From positions 14,803,001-14,867,000 of the forward strand of contig JAYKYS010000008.1 of assembly GCA_036924285.1 (NCBI GenBank): a stretch of DNA of 64,000 bases, written 5' to 3'. The notes below the pieces were generated by a model. It did not search any database. It was not told the origin of the DNA and worked only from the letters and a program-made list of their open reading frames with translations. The stretch comes from Asterella californica (lineage: Eukaryota; Streptophyta; Marchantiopsida; Marchantiales; Aytoniaceae). This document shows, piece after piece, positions 19,486-31,192 of this stretch. The first letter of the stretch is position 1, and each line of letters starts with the position of its first letter. The position numbers and the translations under genes are program-made.

Positions 19486-22400
19486 TCACACTATATCTTC
19501 ATCTTCTTTACTGATGTTGTCGTTGGCAATAGCTTCGTCATCCAAATCTTCTCCGTCATCATCCAAGATATCAAACTCTGCTCCGACTTCCTCCATGCTT
19601 ATCCCTTCATCTCGCTTCTTGAAGAGTTTCACACGCTTGCCTGCAATGGGAACCTTGAGCTCTGCCCCATCAAGCTCTCTTAGTGAATATGTGGCATTGT
19701 CAAGCACGACAAGAACCACATACGGGCCAAACCATCGCTTAGAGAATTTTCTAAGCGCACTGTGTTGGTTGTCCAAGCTACTATCGTAGACCAACACCCA
19801 ATCTCCTTCTTTAATCTCCTTCGGCCTTAATCGATGACGCTTATCGAATCTGTCTTTGTTTCTCAAGCGCGCCTCTTTCAGCTTCTCCAATGCAATCTCT
19901 ACATCTTCAGGTCTTCTCTCTAGTTGACGGATTCGGACAGCAAGAAGATCTTCAGTAGACATACCATCCTCCCAAGGTAGAACACTCCAAGTGGGTATGT
20001 GCTCCTCAATGGGCATGATAGGTTTCTGCCCCTGCATCAACTCCACCGGCATATATCCCGTAATTGAACTATGAGTCGAACGATCAGCCCATAATGCAAA
20101 CGGAAGAAATCTTGGCCATTCTCTTGCCCTCCCCTTGCAAGCTTTCACAATAGCTTTCACAATAGGAGGATGACCACGTTCACTCTTCGCATTACCCTCC
20201 GGATTGTAGGCTGTGGTGAGAGCTAACTTCACACCACACCTCTTGAAGAACGCATTAGCCTCATCATTGTTCAGCTCCCCTCGATCAGCCGTGATCTTCC
20301 CAACACAACCATATCTACAAATCACATCTTCTAACAAGAATTTGCAGACTCCCTCTGTGGATTTTGTCCGTAAGGCTCGCCCTTCCACTTGGTTGGACAA
20401 ATCCTCACGTGCCAAAACTAAGTATCGCATCTGCCATATACCAACTGGCATAATAACAAGATCTACTACCCACTTATAATGCATTGCAAGTGGATAAGTA
20501 GGATGTAACCCGTCTCGATGTCGAATTCTTGAATACTCTTGACAAGTTTGACATGTCTCCACAAATCGAACTACATCTCTGTACATGTTACGCCACCAAT
20601 ATCTCTCCTTCAGCTTTGTAAAGGTAGCATAAATACCTCTATGTCCTGCCCACAAGCTCTCATGAAACTCTTGCATGAGTAACTTCTGCATGTCAACCTT
20701 GCACACAAACCTTTGTGGCATCTTACCACCTTGCTTAGCATGTTTCCACAAATAACCACCTTGTAGCAAGTAGTTATAAGCCTTCCTCCTGATTTGTTTA
20801 AAGTGGACATCACTCCATCCTGGCTGTCTAGTCAACAAGCTTAGATAGCGCCCTACGTCTATCCATTCTCCTTCATATAGCTCCTCCGTGAACGGTTTCG
20901 AATGCTCACTCTCACCTCCTTGAGCTCTACAGAAAACAGTAGTACCAACGTCTTCTGTATCTTCTATCATCTCCTCCTCATCCTCATACCTCGCACGAGA
21001 TAACATATCAGCTACTGGATTGTTCTTCCCCGCTATGTGTCGGAACTCAAGATTTAAGGACTTGATGTAAGCAATCCAGCGTAGCATAGCAATATCAGGA
21101 GTGTTACAGTTTGTAATCATCCCTAATAATGGTAAACAATCTGTTTCTACTATTACTGGCGCTCCAATCAAATAGTCCTTTTCAGCTTTCATAGCTGTAA
21201 CTACTCCCCATAACTCTCTCTTCACTTGAGGATAGTTTCTATGTCGCTCACTCAACACCTTTGCTCCAAATCTGACTGCAAACCGATTCTCTTCTTCATC
21301 ATCTTGTCCTACTGCCCATCCAATGGCTATCGGACTAGTATCAACAGTAAGTATCACTGGTTTGCTATCCTCGTAGCTCACACGACGAAGTACAGGTGGA
21401 GAAGATAACAACTGCTTCAATCTCTGAATCGCCTCAGTATGCCGCTCCTCCCATGCAAACCTCTTGTGCTTTCTCAACAGATCGTAAAGAGGATCAGCCA
21501 CATGTGCAAAATGTGGAATCCACACATGATAGAAGACACAAGCTCCAAGAAACCTTCTCACCTCTGTTGTTGAACCACAAGTATCCTTCATCCGTCGTAT
21601 AGCATCCACTTTATCAGGATCAGGCTTGCGTCCAAACCATCCACATAGATGCCTCACAATCACAGCTTCTCGCACTCCAAATGAAGACTTAGCACCTGAT
21701 AGTGTCAAGTGCGCCTCTTCAAGTCGTGATAAGATTTTATCACAATCTGAAATGTGATCAGCAACAAAGTTTCTACACCCCTTCTGATCCATTGTCTCAT
21801 CTTTTTCCTCCTCAACGCATCCCTTAATTGGAATGTCATCCAAGAAAGGCATGGTCTTCTCAGGAATGAACTCACGGAGAACCTTGTTCATCCCGTTCAT
21901 CATGTGCGCTACCGAGTTTGTTGCTCCTTGTGGTAGTGTGCACATTCTGACCAACCCCAACGGTGTCCTCATGGTGGTGATATCTCTACTCTGTTCAGCA
22001 AGTTGAAACTGATCGTATCCAGAGTAAAGATCTCCTATAGAGTAAATAGCCCTCCCAGCAAACGCTTCAGCAAACTCTCCGACGATAGGTCCTATGCCTG
22101 TATTTCTGATGGTCACTTGGTTCACAAGTTGCATATCTTGGATGAACCGTAATGCACCACTCTTCTTTGGTACTGTAAACCAACGACTAGAGTATGGTGC
22201 AAACGATGGTTCCAAGATCTTCATCTGCATCTTCTCCTTCAAGAGCTCTATGAGTTTCGGTAGATGCGCTCTAGGTACAGGAATTGGCCTCAAATCCCAA
22301 GGAGCATGTGGAACTGTGAATATGATCATTGGCGCCACAATGCTAGGATCTACACATCCGATTTCTGAGGCTTCAAAAGCAAAAGCTTTCCCGTGCCTAG

Positions 22401-22989
22401 TTAACATCTCCCTAAACCTATTCTCCTCCACAGACAAAAGAAAATCTGCTGAACCAACCTTCAACTCCTTGAGCGTAGCTTCAGTGAACTTGTGACCGAC
22501 CCGGCTAAGATCTCTCAAGCTTTTCTCCTTCGAAGATTGTTGGACTCGCTGGTTAGAATCACTAGGTAATGGCTGAGCAACCGGTTTTACCTTCTTGTCT
22601 ACCGTTTTGTACCTAGTATCAACTCTAACTTCAGGATCTACGAATGACTCTATAGTTGTATAGAGCTCCCTAGAGTGTACTTCCACCACATGATCCTCAT
22701 CTTCTTGCTCATGCATAGCAAGTTCATCGATGAAATCTCCCAATCCTAACTCCAAATAAACACCTTCTATCTTATCATCCTCTTCAAGCACACCAACTCT
22801 CTTTAGATCTTTTTCAGTTTTTCGCACAACTTTCTGCTCCGACTTCTGCAAGTCAGCAAGTCGTGTATGTGTAGCAAATCCACTCCCAGAAAATCTCACA
22901 ACTCCTGTACAAAAAGCACTTTCTTTCTCTAGCGAGAGTACCTTCTCCAGTGTACCACTATGTCCTCGCTCTATAGCAGTACTTGTCAA
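19486..22989 (-). CDS. Element B pol, copy 2: RT, RNase H, integrase
   Basis: The second copy of the 1167-codon pol frame. The protein differs from copy 1 at one residue near the C-terminus (ANDNISKE here, ANDYISKE in copy 1; base 19518 versus 11115). All RT, RNase H and integrase motifs are present, and the entry from protease is again in the -1 phase. Both copies are uninterrupted, which with the tiny divergence means the duplication is recent. Confidence 0.93.
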   Translation of the reverse strand: MTSTAIERGHSGTLEKVLSLEKESAFCTGVVRFSGSGFATHTRLADLQKSEQKVVRKTEKDLKRVGVLEEDDKIEGVYLELGLGDFIDELAMHEQEDEDHVVEVHSRELYTTIESFVDPEVRVDTRYKTVDKKVKPVAQPLPSDSNQRVQQSSKEKSLRDLSRVGHKFTEATLKELKVGSADFLLSVEENRFREMLTRHGKAFAFEASEIGCVDPSIVAPMIIFTVPHAPWDLRPIPVPRAHLPKLIELLKEKMQMKILEPSFAPYSSRWFTVPKKSGALRFIQDMQLVNQVTIRNTGIGPIVGEFAEAFAGRAIYSIGDLYSGYDQFQLAEQSRDITTMRTPLGLVRMCTLPQGATNSVAHMMNGMNKVLREFIPEKTMPFLDDIPIKGCVEEEKDETMDQKGCRNFVADHISDCDKILSRLEEAHLTLSGAKSSFGVREAVIVRHLCGWFGRKPDPDKVDAIRRMKDTCGSTTEVRRFLGACVFYHVWIPHFAHVADPLYDLLRKHKRFAWEERHTEAIQRLKQLLSSPPVLRRVSYEDSKPVILTVDTSPIAIGWAVGQDDEEENRFAVRFGAKVLSERHRNYPQVKRELWGVVTAMKAEKDYLIGAPVIVETDCLPLLGMITNCNTPDIAMLRWIAYIKSLNLEFRHIAGKNNPVADMLSRARYEDEEEMIEDTEDVGTTVFCRAQGGESEHSKPFTEELYEGEWIDVGRYLSLLTRQPGWSDVHFKQIRRKAYNYLLQGGYLWKHAKQGGKMPQRFVCKVDMQKLLMQEFHESLWAGHRGIYATFTKLKERYWWRNMYRDVVRFVETCQTCQEYSRIRHRDGLHPTYPLAMHYKWVVDLVIMPVGIWQMRYLVLAREDLSNQVEGRALRTKSTEGVCKFLLEDVICRYGCVGKITADRGELNNDEANAFFKRCGVKLALTTAYNPEGNAKSERGHPPIVKAIVKACKGRAREWPRFLPFALWADRSTHSSITGYMPVELMQGQKPIMPIEEHIPTWSVLPWEDGMSTEDLLAVRIRQLERRPEDVEIALEKLKEARLRNKDRFDKRHRLRPKEIKEGDWVLVYDSSLDNQHSALRKFSKRWFGPYVVLVVLDNATYSLRELDGAELKVPIAGKRVKLFKKRDEGISMEEVGAEFDILDDDGEDLDDEAIANDNISKEDEDIV

Positions 22990-23612
22990 AAATCCTTGAA
23001 CTCCTCCGTGACCTTAGGCAAGGAGCCACCCCTCAGATAATCTCTGTTCCGCTCGTGGTTTGCTGATACAGTTAGAAACTGTACCGCTCTCTTGCCATCC
23101 TGACTTCTGATCCGCGCATAAGCAGATCCATCATCCAAAACCTTGGTCTCCATCCTCACAGCTGTAATGTAAGGTTGACCGAGTATCACCGGGTATGATG
23201 TACTATCTTGAACAAAGAAGTTTTGTTCAATAGTTACATCTCCCACCTTTACTTTCACATCAGGACAAGCTCCATAGAGTTCTCCTCGTGTGTTGTTCGC
23301 TGTTCTGATCATCCAACCATGATCTATATCAACAGACCATCCACCTTGCTTGTAGATGTCCTTAGAGACAATATTGATCTCTGATCCATGATCGATGAGA
23401 GCAACCACCGGATCTGTCATCTCTCCTACCTTCACTAAGGCTTCGGTAGTAGCTCTAGCCCAATGTCCTCTAGTGTAATGACTAGGGACCTTGTCATCGT
23501 TATCATCCTCAAACCGAACCTTGCGGTTGATGCAGCATTGAGCTAGTTCTAACTCTTCCTCTCTTGATATCCTTGTGTCTAATGCATTAGACACAGCGGT
23601 TTCTCCTGCCAA
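22986..23612 (-). pseudogene. Element B protease segment, copy 2
   Basis: 208 codons, identical in protein to copy 1 by eye, with the D-H-G active site. It is separated from the upstream segment by the same one-base deletion as in copy 1. Confidence 0.85.
22989..22995 (-). promoter_or_regulatory. Candidate -1 frameshift site, protease/pol junction, copy 2
   Basis: The same GGATTTT-GA context as in copy 1. Confidence 0.5.
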
Positions 23613-24085
23613 TTGCCTTTTTTGTTTGATGGTGTCAATGATGACATCATGAAACTCCTCTTGGGAATCCCAAGGATCTCTTGGAAGGTAAACTCGATCT
23701 TGGCATTGAGTACTCTCTCTTCTAGTACTCCTTTCAGATCCGTAGCAGCTTCAATATCAGACTGAAGCTTGTATGAAGGAGATTTACCTTTCTCCTTACC
23801 TCTGCTCTTCTCTGACTTCTCGGGAGTAGAGGATATGACCTCTTCCATAGTCTCCTCTGGTAGAGACATGATCTCCGATCTGAACTTTTCTCCTCTTGTT
23901 TGCCTCTTGAGAGCTGTTCTCTCTTCGCTAGGGCCTGTTTCATCTCGTTTGCGCTTCTCCTCCATGAGAGCCTCATGTTGACTCTTCGCCAAATAAGCGT
24001 GAACAAACATTGTATCCACGGGATCATCCCATCCAGTAGCACCCCTGATTGCCGTGGCTGTTCTGAGCAACTCTTCCCTTGTCAT
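23579..24085 (-). pseudogene. Element B gag-to-protease linker segment, copy 2
   Basis: 168 codons, with the same two flanking frame breaks as copy 1. Differences from copy 1 include L to F (base 23684) and E to K in the off-frame tail (base 23623). Confidence 0.75.
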
Positions 24086-25367
24086 TTTCCCCCCTTTTGT
24101 TCGTGCTTACCGCATAGCTCCACATATCAAGAGTATCTCCATCCTTCTTAGAAGCACTTCTTTCTCGTACTACCTCAACTCCATAAGTAGCAGCTTCTAT
24201 CGACGCAGTAGCATGTTGAGATAGATACTCCTCCAGTACTTGCTTCATTCCTCCTTTCCCGAAGTTGGTTCTAAGAATCTCTCCATTATCCTTCATAGCA
24301 ATCTTTCCTTCCTTCCAATAGACTACTCCATCTCGTAGAGTTTTGGCAAAATCACCACACTCTCTTCGAGCATGATCAGAACTATCACACCAAATGCATC
24401 TCTGTACATAATCTTGCTTAGGAGCAAGTCTGGTATCATGTGCTCCTCCCTTCTCTTCCAACCTTGCTAACTTGATCTGCAAGTCCCTCATCCCTTTTAC
24501 CAACTCTTTCATAGCATCTCTTTGCGGTGCAACTTTCGGGACATGAATAGTAGGAAGTGGAACTTGAGGTACATGCACAATAGGTGCTTGCACATTGGGT
24601 ACCATTGGTTGCCTACGAGGTACTATGATCGGTGGCGGTCTCTCTTCTTGTCTTACCACCACCTTCCCTCTTCGGTACTCTCGTTTGGCAAGTACACTCA
24701 CTGCTTCAGAGACTCTTCTCCAGTCAGTCGTGAGTCCGTTGTCTTCCATCCTATCTTCCAGAAGCAGCTTCAACTCCCTTTGTAATTCATTGTTGGCTGC
24801 TTGTAGAAACAACTCCACCTTGTCGTTCTCCAATGTGAGCTTCTCCATCCGAGACAACTGAAGGAATTGTCTCTCATACTCCCGAAATAGCTCTGTGGCA
24901 ACAAGCCCTTTGTTGGGTTTGTTTACCCACTCCATGAATGACTTCTTAGTCACTCGGTCTGCATCTTCTAAAGAATACTCTTCTTTCAACTGAAGAGTAA
25001 ATCCTTCCCACGTAGCACCATGAGATCGGATGATGTCCTTCATGTGCTCTCGTAGTTCAGGTACGACAGCAAGCGCAAATGTACTCACCATCTCTCTTTC
25101 AGGCACCTTGCTCAACTCCATCTCTCGGGAATAGTACTTTAGGTACTTGGATATGTTTTTCCCGTCAAACTGATCTAGCAATCCCACAACAGATTGCAAG
25201 GCTTTAGTAGCCATTGCTTCTTTCCGTTCAGTGGCTTGCTGTTGTTGCATTACTAATGCAAATGCCTCAAGCAATCGCATATCAGACCGTGAAAGCTTGG
25301 TCACCTTTGGAGCCTCTCCAGACGTAGAAGCCTCATCTACGTAATGACCCAACCCTTCAACGTCCAT
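24024..25367 (-). pseudogene. Element B Gag segment, copy 2
   Basis: 447 codons from the Kozak-context ATG at 25367. Capsid-like region and CCHC knuckle are as in copy 1. It differs by H to Y (base 24116) and by G to R in the out-of-frame tail (base 24074). The same six-G run ends the true frame. Confidence 0.85.
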
Positions 25368-25404
25368 GGTGGCAAAACCACGCACGTACCTCTCACCCCA
25401 GACT

Positions 25405-25422
25405 TTCACGTCGGGTTCACCA
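25405..25422 (-). other. Primer-binding site, tRNA-Trp, INT2
   Basis: TGGTGAACCCGACGTGAA on the minus strand, two bases inside LTR3. Confidence 0.88.
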
Positions 25423-25424
25423 GC

Positions 25425-27825
25425 TATCGTATAACGTGTTTTTCTGTCTAGGAATACACGGGGTATATGGCTGTGCAGAGGTATGTGGATTGACAAGGTT
25501 GGATTTAGATATGGATGTTTCCACTCAAATGTTTCACTATCTACTCTTCTAGCCTGAGTGACCTTGTATCCGCTCGTCTCAAGTTTAAAGCTTGCTACGA
25601 TCCAAGGTTACGTATAGGTTGCATAAACTTGTGTTACAAACAGATCTTTTGTATTCTAACTAAAAATACTCAGATCTGTATTATCTAACTGAAGTTATCC
25701 ATCTATATCACTGGAAGCCTGACTTCTGAATAGCTCCCCAGCGACGCTAACTGGCCATCAATCCAACTATCACAACTTCATAATACAATCAAAAGATACT
25801 AAGATCACTCAATCAACTTGATAGAGTATCGATACAACTTGATGTACACCCTGGTCTATCAAGTATTCCAGCAAGGTAAAACATGCATACTCCAAAACAC
25901 TATTCAGATCTCAATATAGCATCAACGGCGGTAGTACCTGGCAGCTCCGAGAACCCAAACAGCGGCTTAAGACTCATGGTGGCTCCGTTCTCCTTCATCA
26001 CCAAGAGCTGAAATCAGCCCCACACCTTCTAATGTCGAGTTGTATGCAGGTATGACAGTTTCAGCAACAAACTCCTCTCCAAATACTCAAAAATGATCAA
26101 ATTGACAATAGATGATACCGAAAAACCCGAAACTGCTAATAACAGAAGTATTTTCGAACTTTGAGAACTCAGTCTTTCCAAACCACTCGACCAATGATGA
26201 TCAAACTTCACAGGAAGCTTGATTGGACCCTTCACTCCTACCCTGAACAATTTTCAGGTCGAAATCTCAAACCAATTCTCAGATATGGATCAAACCGTAA
26301 TCTGTGCTAACTTCAGAGCTTTACAGACCCAGTACATTTGATCCAAGATTCTGAATAAACTACTCGACCATTTGAGGTTGAACTTCCCAAGTATCTTACT
26401 GATAAGACATTCTCCAATCCTGGAAAGTTTCACTCAGAAATTCGACTCAGATCTTAAGCAATAGCAAACTATCCATGGCTATCATAGTTCACTGTCCCCG
26501 CTTTATCCCATCTGCACTTCTCAACTTCAATCGGTCGGTTCAGAATCCAAATCGAACAAGAACCTGACGAAATTGATATCAAAATGACCAGCACGTCGTC
26601 AGCTCTCCAACCCAACAGACAGCTCCTCAAAACTCCTCGCGAGTCTCTCGGAACAACCAGAAACGTAGCAGTAGGTACAAATTTCACCCCCCTCCACTCA
26701 ATCGATCATAACGCGCTCATACTTTCATCAAATCGATCGATTCTTCAGCCCAGATTGTAGCCCCGGTCGAGAGCTCTCCAACCATACCCTTCGTTTCGCG
26801 AATGGACCTCTGAAGCCTCCAGAAACCACAGAAACGTCGCGAGGATCAGCTAGAACACCATTGGTCCAAAAGTGGACCAATAAGAGCAAAAGAACTTTAC
26901 TTTTTGTCTTTTCTCCTCTTAACTTTTCCCTTAGAACGAATTTTTACTCTCCAAGGAGACACAAGACATCAACAACACTCTAAGACTTCACAAAATCCTT
27001 CAGATATGTCGATGGATTCTTCGCGGTCCGTAACTACACAGAAGCGCTCAACCAGAATGAAACCAGTGAGCCGCAGACTAATACAACGTCAATATTACAA
27101 CTTGGAAACGTTCTACAATAAAAGGTATGACAAAAGGAAACGGTGAAGCTATCACTCGATTGTAATATTCTTGTCCGAAGTTTCTCACGATCCAAGCCCT
27201 ATGATTGATCTTCGGTCTGCAATGGCACCGGACATCGACCCAAAGATTGAAAGGAACGTTCGATGGATAGTTGAGATCCATTGTTCCTCACAACAAAATG
27301 TACACCGTCATATCCCAAGTCTCTCCGTATGTTACGATTGGAAGGATCACCGGAAGCTGTAACTCCATCACCCTCCCCATGAACTCATCACCAAAGTACG
27401 CAACTAACCACTGTCGAAAGTGATCGCGGTGGATGCAATGAAGCTTGATGTGAAACGGATTCGGGAAAGGAAGATCCGGAGCCGGTAACACACCTCCGTC
27501 CATAACCACCACTCCTGCAGTTCCTCACTCCTCCATGCAGATCACCGAGAACCCTTACGAATCACCCGCTGAGAGAGAATGCCATATGAACCTTCGACCC
27601 ACCATTTTATACACAAATGCGGCGACAAGGACCACTAAAGTGAACGCGCACAGATCGATGACTTGGCACGTTCCTCTACCGTGCGATCACTTAAACAGAT
27701 AATCACAAACGTGGCACTCATCACACCGTTCGGCGAGTTACGCGATACGATTCACGAAACACGGAAAAGAAACACAACATAAGTTACACAGGAATTTCAC
27801 ACAGGAGCCGAACCACAACACGACA
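25425..27825 (-). repeat. Element B LTR3 (5' LTR, outer right)
   Basis: 2401 bp. The only difference from LTR2 that I find is A at 27782 versus G at 19379. Its outer end CGACA is followed by the 4-bp target duplication CCGC at 27826-27829. Confidence 0.95.
27604..27611 (-). promoter_or_regulatory. TATA box, LTR3
   Basis: TATAAAAT on the minus strand, about 215 bases from the LTR 5' end. As the 5' LTR of the array it is the likeliest start of a genomic transcript. Confidence 0.4.
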
Positions 27826-27949
27826 CCGCGCCGCCCCTGCCTCCTCACGGACTACGGAGATAGTCCTCTTAGGAGAGACGCATGGTCTTCTCGGCCCGCA
27901 TCCTTATCTACCCGGTCTGAATTTGAACTCGTTTACTTCCCTACAGTTT

Positions 27950-29542
27950 GAGGTTTGAGGTTCTCTCCGCTCACATTGCACCGACTCATCCGATTTATTT
28001 TCTCAGTCCCGGTCTCCTCTGCATCTGCTGGAAGGCCTTCAAGGTTTTACATCTGGTAGCCGGACTCCTCCACTCACCCCACCTCGACCCTGCGCTCTTG
28101 TTACTACAACGTGTGATCTCTCTACATTGTGGCACCAGCGACTCGGTCATATCAACCACCATCGAGTCCATGAGTTGAGCCACCGCAGGTATGTTATCAG
28201 CCTCCCTTCCTTTTCACTCTCTGAGGACATTCCAGCTTGTGCACACGGCAAGCATGCATGCACTAAATTCTCACGTGCCATCTCTACTCGATCAACTCGT
28301 CCCCTGGCACTGATCCATTCTGATATTAATGATCGCATCTCTTTTTGCACTTTTTCTGGCTATGAATATTTCATCACCTTCATTGATGACAACTCACGCT
28401 ACACTGTCACTCGTCTTCTCTACTATAAGAGTGATTGTTTTGCTGCTTTCCGAGACTATCTTGCATTTGCTAAGCGCGCCACTGGTCAATCTCTTGTCAC
28501 CTTGCGATCCAACAATGATGGAGAATGTCGTTCAGCTACTTTTGAGTAGCTGAACTTTTGTCGTGAGCGCGGCATCTAGCGTCAGTTCACAATCCCTTAC
28601 TCTCTTCAGCAGAATGGTGTTGCTGAGCGCAAGAACCGTAGCTTGCTTGATGCTGTCCGTTCTATGCTTTTCACTACCAACCTTATCAAGCCCTTCTGGG
28701 GTGAAGCAATCACCTGCGTCACTTTCCTCTAGAACCGGTGTCCGTCTAAGGTCATCTCGTCTATGACCACACCTTATGAACTCTTGCACTCCTATGTCTC
28801 TACTACTCCTCGACGACCCGATCTCTCTTTTCTGTGCGTCTTTGGCTGTCACGATTTTTCCTAGGTCCCTGAGGTTGAACGCACAAAGCTCGATGATCGC
28901 TCTCACGAGTGTATCTTCCTTGGCTATAGGGGCCATAGTAAAGGCTACCGTCTCCAAAGAAAATCCGACGGTCATACCTTCACCTCTCGTGATGTTATCT
29001 TTGATGAGTCTTCCTCGACTCTCTCTCTCACATCCGCCCCCTCTGCTGATCTCTCACTCACTCAAGAGTCTCGTGAGACCGACGTCTATTTTAATCACAC
29101 TGTGCTTGCTCCCTCAGCTGGCCCAGCTTACATTTCGCCCGTCTCTCTCGGCTTCCCTTTAGTGGGAGTTCCTCTGCCATCTCTTGCTGGTCCAGCTCCA
29201 ACCCCATCCATTGGTCTTGGATCTGGAGGAGGAGTTTCTAGCAACCATGGCCCTGAAGGAGGAGTCACCAGCAGTACACAGTCTAGTGGGAGTAGTCGTC
29301 CTTCACGTTCTCAGTCCTCTAGTCATACACACAATCACTCTCTCCCTGCAGAGAACTTGAGCCCGCGCCATCCTTACTTCGGCGCACATCACCACGCTCA
29401 CCACGAGTTTCTGGTCCTATCCACAGCGAGTCCTCCCTTCCTCCATTGGATTTCCCAGCACCGCCTCCACAGAGACGATCAGTTCGACATTCAGTTCTCC
29501 CACAACGGAACCCAGATGGAAGCTATGACCCTTCATCGCTGA
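27950..29542 (+). pseudogene. Copia pre-integrase and integrase, four in-frame TAG stops
   Basis: One reading frame runs from about 27950 to the TGA at 29540. LWHQRLGHINHHRV (about 28127) is the GAG-pre-integrase signature. The integrase core follows: HSDI near 28317, a degenerate LRSNNDGE near 28500, and QQNGVAERKNR near 28610 carrying the catalytic glutamate. Then come KPFWGEA and the VFGCHDF and FLGYRGHSKGYR stretches typical after the core. TAG codons at 28547, 28577, 28730 and 28862 interrupt it. The linker beyond 29000 is Ser/Pro/Gly-rich. The frame shifts before the RT region, somewhere between about 29400 and 29450. Confidence 0.85.
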
Positions 29543-30591
29543 TCCTGAAGTCTCGGAAGAACACCAAGCGTGCATTGATGATAACTCTCAAACCTGTGTC
29601 AATGGAACCTGTTTCTTACACAGAAGCAGTATCTTCTCCTGACGCTAATCAGTGAAGAAGAGCAATAGAGGAGGAGTTAGATTCTCACGAATCTAATGAT
29701 ACTTGGAAACTCACCGACTTGTCACAAGGACGCCGACCGATAACATGTAAGTGGACTTTTAAGTTGAAACTTAATACCGATGGGTCCATTGCTCGTTACA
29801 AGGCGAGACTCGTGGCTCGTGATTTCACTCAAATCTACGAGTTGGATTACACAGAAACTTTTTCGTCTGTAGTCCGTATTCAGCCAATACGACTCATCCT
29901 TATCATCTCAGCGCAGTATAATCTACATGTACATCAAATGGATGTTAAAACTGCATTTTTGAATGGAACACTTAACGAGAAAATATACATGTGTGTTCCG
30001 GAAGGAGTGACTACAGCAAGGCGCAGCCAAGTATGCAGATTGCTTAAGACTCTCTACAATCTTAAGCAGTCATCAAGAGAATGATACTTGATCATTGATA
30101 AATTCTTGCTTTTTCTTGGATTTGCTAAGTCCGGTGCAGACGGAAACGTCTACTACTTGCACCAGAAACAGCACTTCGTCATCCTTGTCCTCTACGTGGA
30201 TGACACTGTGATTGTCAGTAGCAGTGAGGCTCTACTATCTCATGTAAAAGAGAAATTGAGCTCACGGTTCAAAATGACTGACATCGGTCCAATCCATCAT
30301 TGCCTTAGCATTGAAATTAACCGTGACCCATCCTCTGGCAGTATCAGACTTAGTCAAACTTTGTATTTGACACAGAAGCTATTTCAGTTTGGCTTACAGG
30401 ATTGCAAACATGTAAGCACCCCTCTAGTTAAAAGTGAGAAACTTTCTTCGGATGACTCTCTTGCCACTGAGGATGAAAAGAAGCTATGCAATAGTTATCA
30501 TTACCAAAGTGCAGCTGGCTCTATTAATTGGGCCGCAGTATGCACTCTGCTGATTTGTCTTATCCCATTAGTGTACTCTCTCAGTTCATGA
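29446..30591 (+). pseudogene. Copia reverse transcriptase (RVT_2), two TGA stops
   Basis: Frame 1 runs from the Pro-rich linker through AIEEELDSH, CKWTFKLK, YKARLVARDFTQ, QMDVKTAFLNG and the catalytic YVDD at 30193-30204. These are the standard copia RT motifs in order. TGA stops at 29653 and 30082 fall where tryptophan is usual. Near 30541 the frame shifts and this reading ends at 30591. Confidence 0.87.
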
Positions 30592-31158
30592 GTAGTCTTG
30601 GACCTAGACACATTGCCGCTATGAAACAGACTTTTCATTACATCAAGGGAACTTTAAATTTGTACCTTGAGTATGCTCAGTCACCTCAGCCCTACTCTCT
30701 GTTCAGTTATTTCGATGCTGACTGGAGAGGACACGCTGAGACAAGACGATCTACATCAGGTCATTGTTTCATCTACTCTGGAGGAGCCATCAGCTGGTCC
30801 TCTAAGAGACAGAAGTCAGTAGCCCTGTCAAGTACAAAGGCAGAATACGTAGCTCTTAGCACGAGCTGTTCAGAGACAATCTGATTACGTCACAGGAGCT
30901 GACGTCGGATTGCATGACAAGGAGCCCACTGTTACATATTGTGACAACCAAAGTGCGATGATTCTTGTCGATACTAGCAAGTTCCACGACCGTACGAAGC
31001 ACATCGACATCCGATATCACTTCATCAAAGATCACGTCAAAGTTATAGAAGTTAGATATTGCCCTACTGAGGACATGGTTGCAGATATTTTGACAAAGAG
31101 CTTACCAGCTCCCAAGCTGGATTATCTACTGCCAAAGCTAGGAATGTTTTCTAGCTAA
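30541..31158 (+). pseudogene. Copia RNase H region, frameshifted
   Basis: Two blocks in different frames. The first, about 30541-30884, has FDADWRGHAETRRSTSGHCF and LSSTKAEYVALS. The second, about 30890-31158, has YCDNQSAM, KHIDIRYHF and ADILTKSLP. Together they span the complete copia RNase H and C-terminus, with a frame break near 30880. Confidence 0.85.
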
Positions 31159-31183
31159 TAATGTTTTTATCTGAACTGTTACT

Positions 31184-31192
31184 GAGTGGGAG
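31184..31192 (+). other. Copia polypurine tract
   Basis: GAGTGGGAG followed by TGTTAGAC, just after the pol stop. This is the usual copia PPT/LTR junction. Confidence 0.65.

Larger units (their letters stand above)
8618..27825 (-). mobile_element. Element B tandem array: LTR1-INT1-LTR2-INT2-LTR3 (Ty3/gypsy)
   Basis: A minus-strand Ty3/gypsy element present as a head-to-tail double unit sharing its middle LTR. LTRs are at 8618-11019, 17022-19422 and 25425-27825, and INT1 and INT2 are each 6002 bp. The two internal-plus-right-LTR units repeat with a period of exactly 8403 bp and, by eye, six differences. A 4-bp CCGC flanks the whole array (8614-8617 and 27826-27829), so it entered as one insertion and was then expanded. 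PBS is tRNA-Trp and PPT is AGAAGGGGTGGA. Pol is intact in both units; gag-protease is frameshifted twice in both. Confidence 0.95.
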
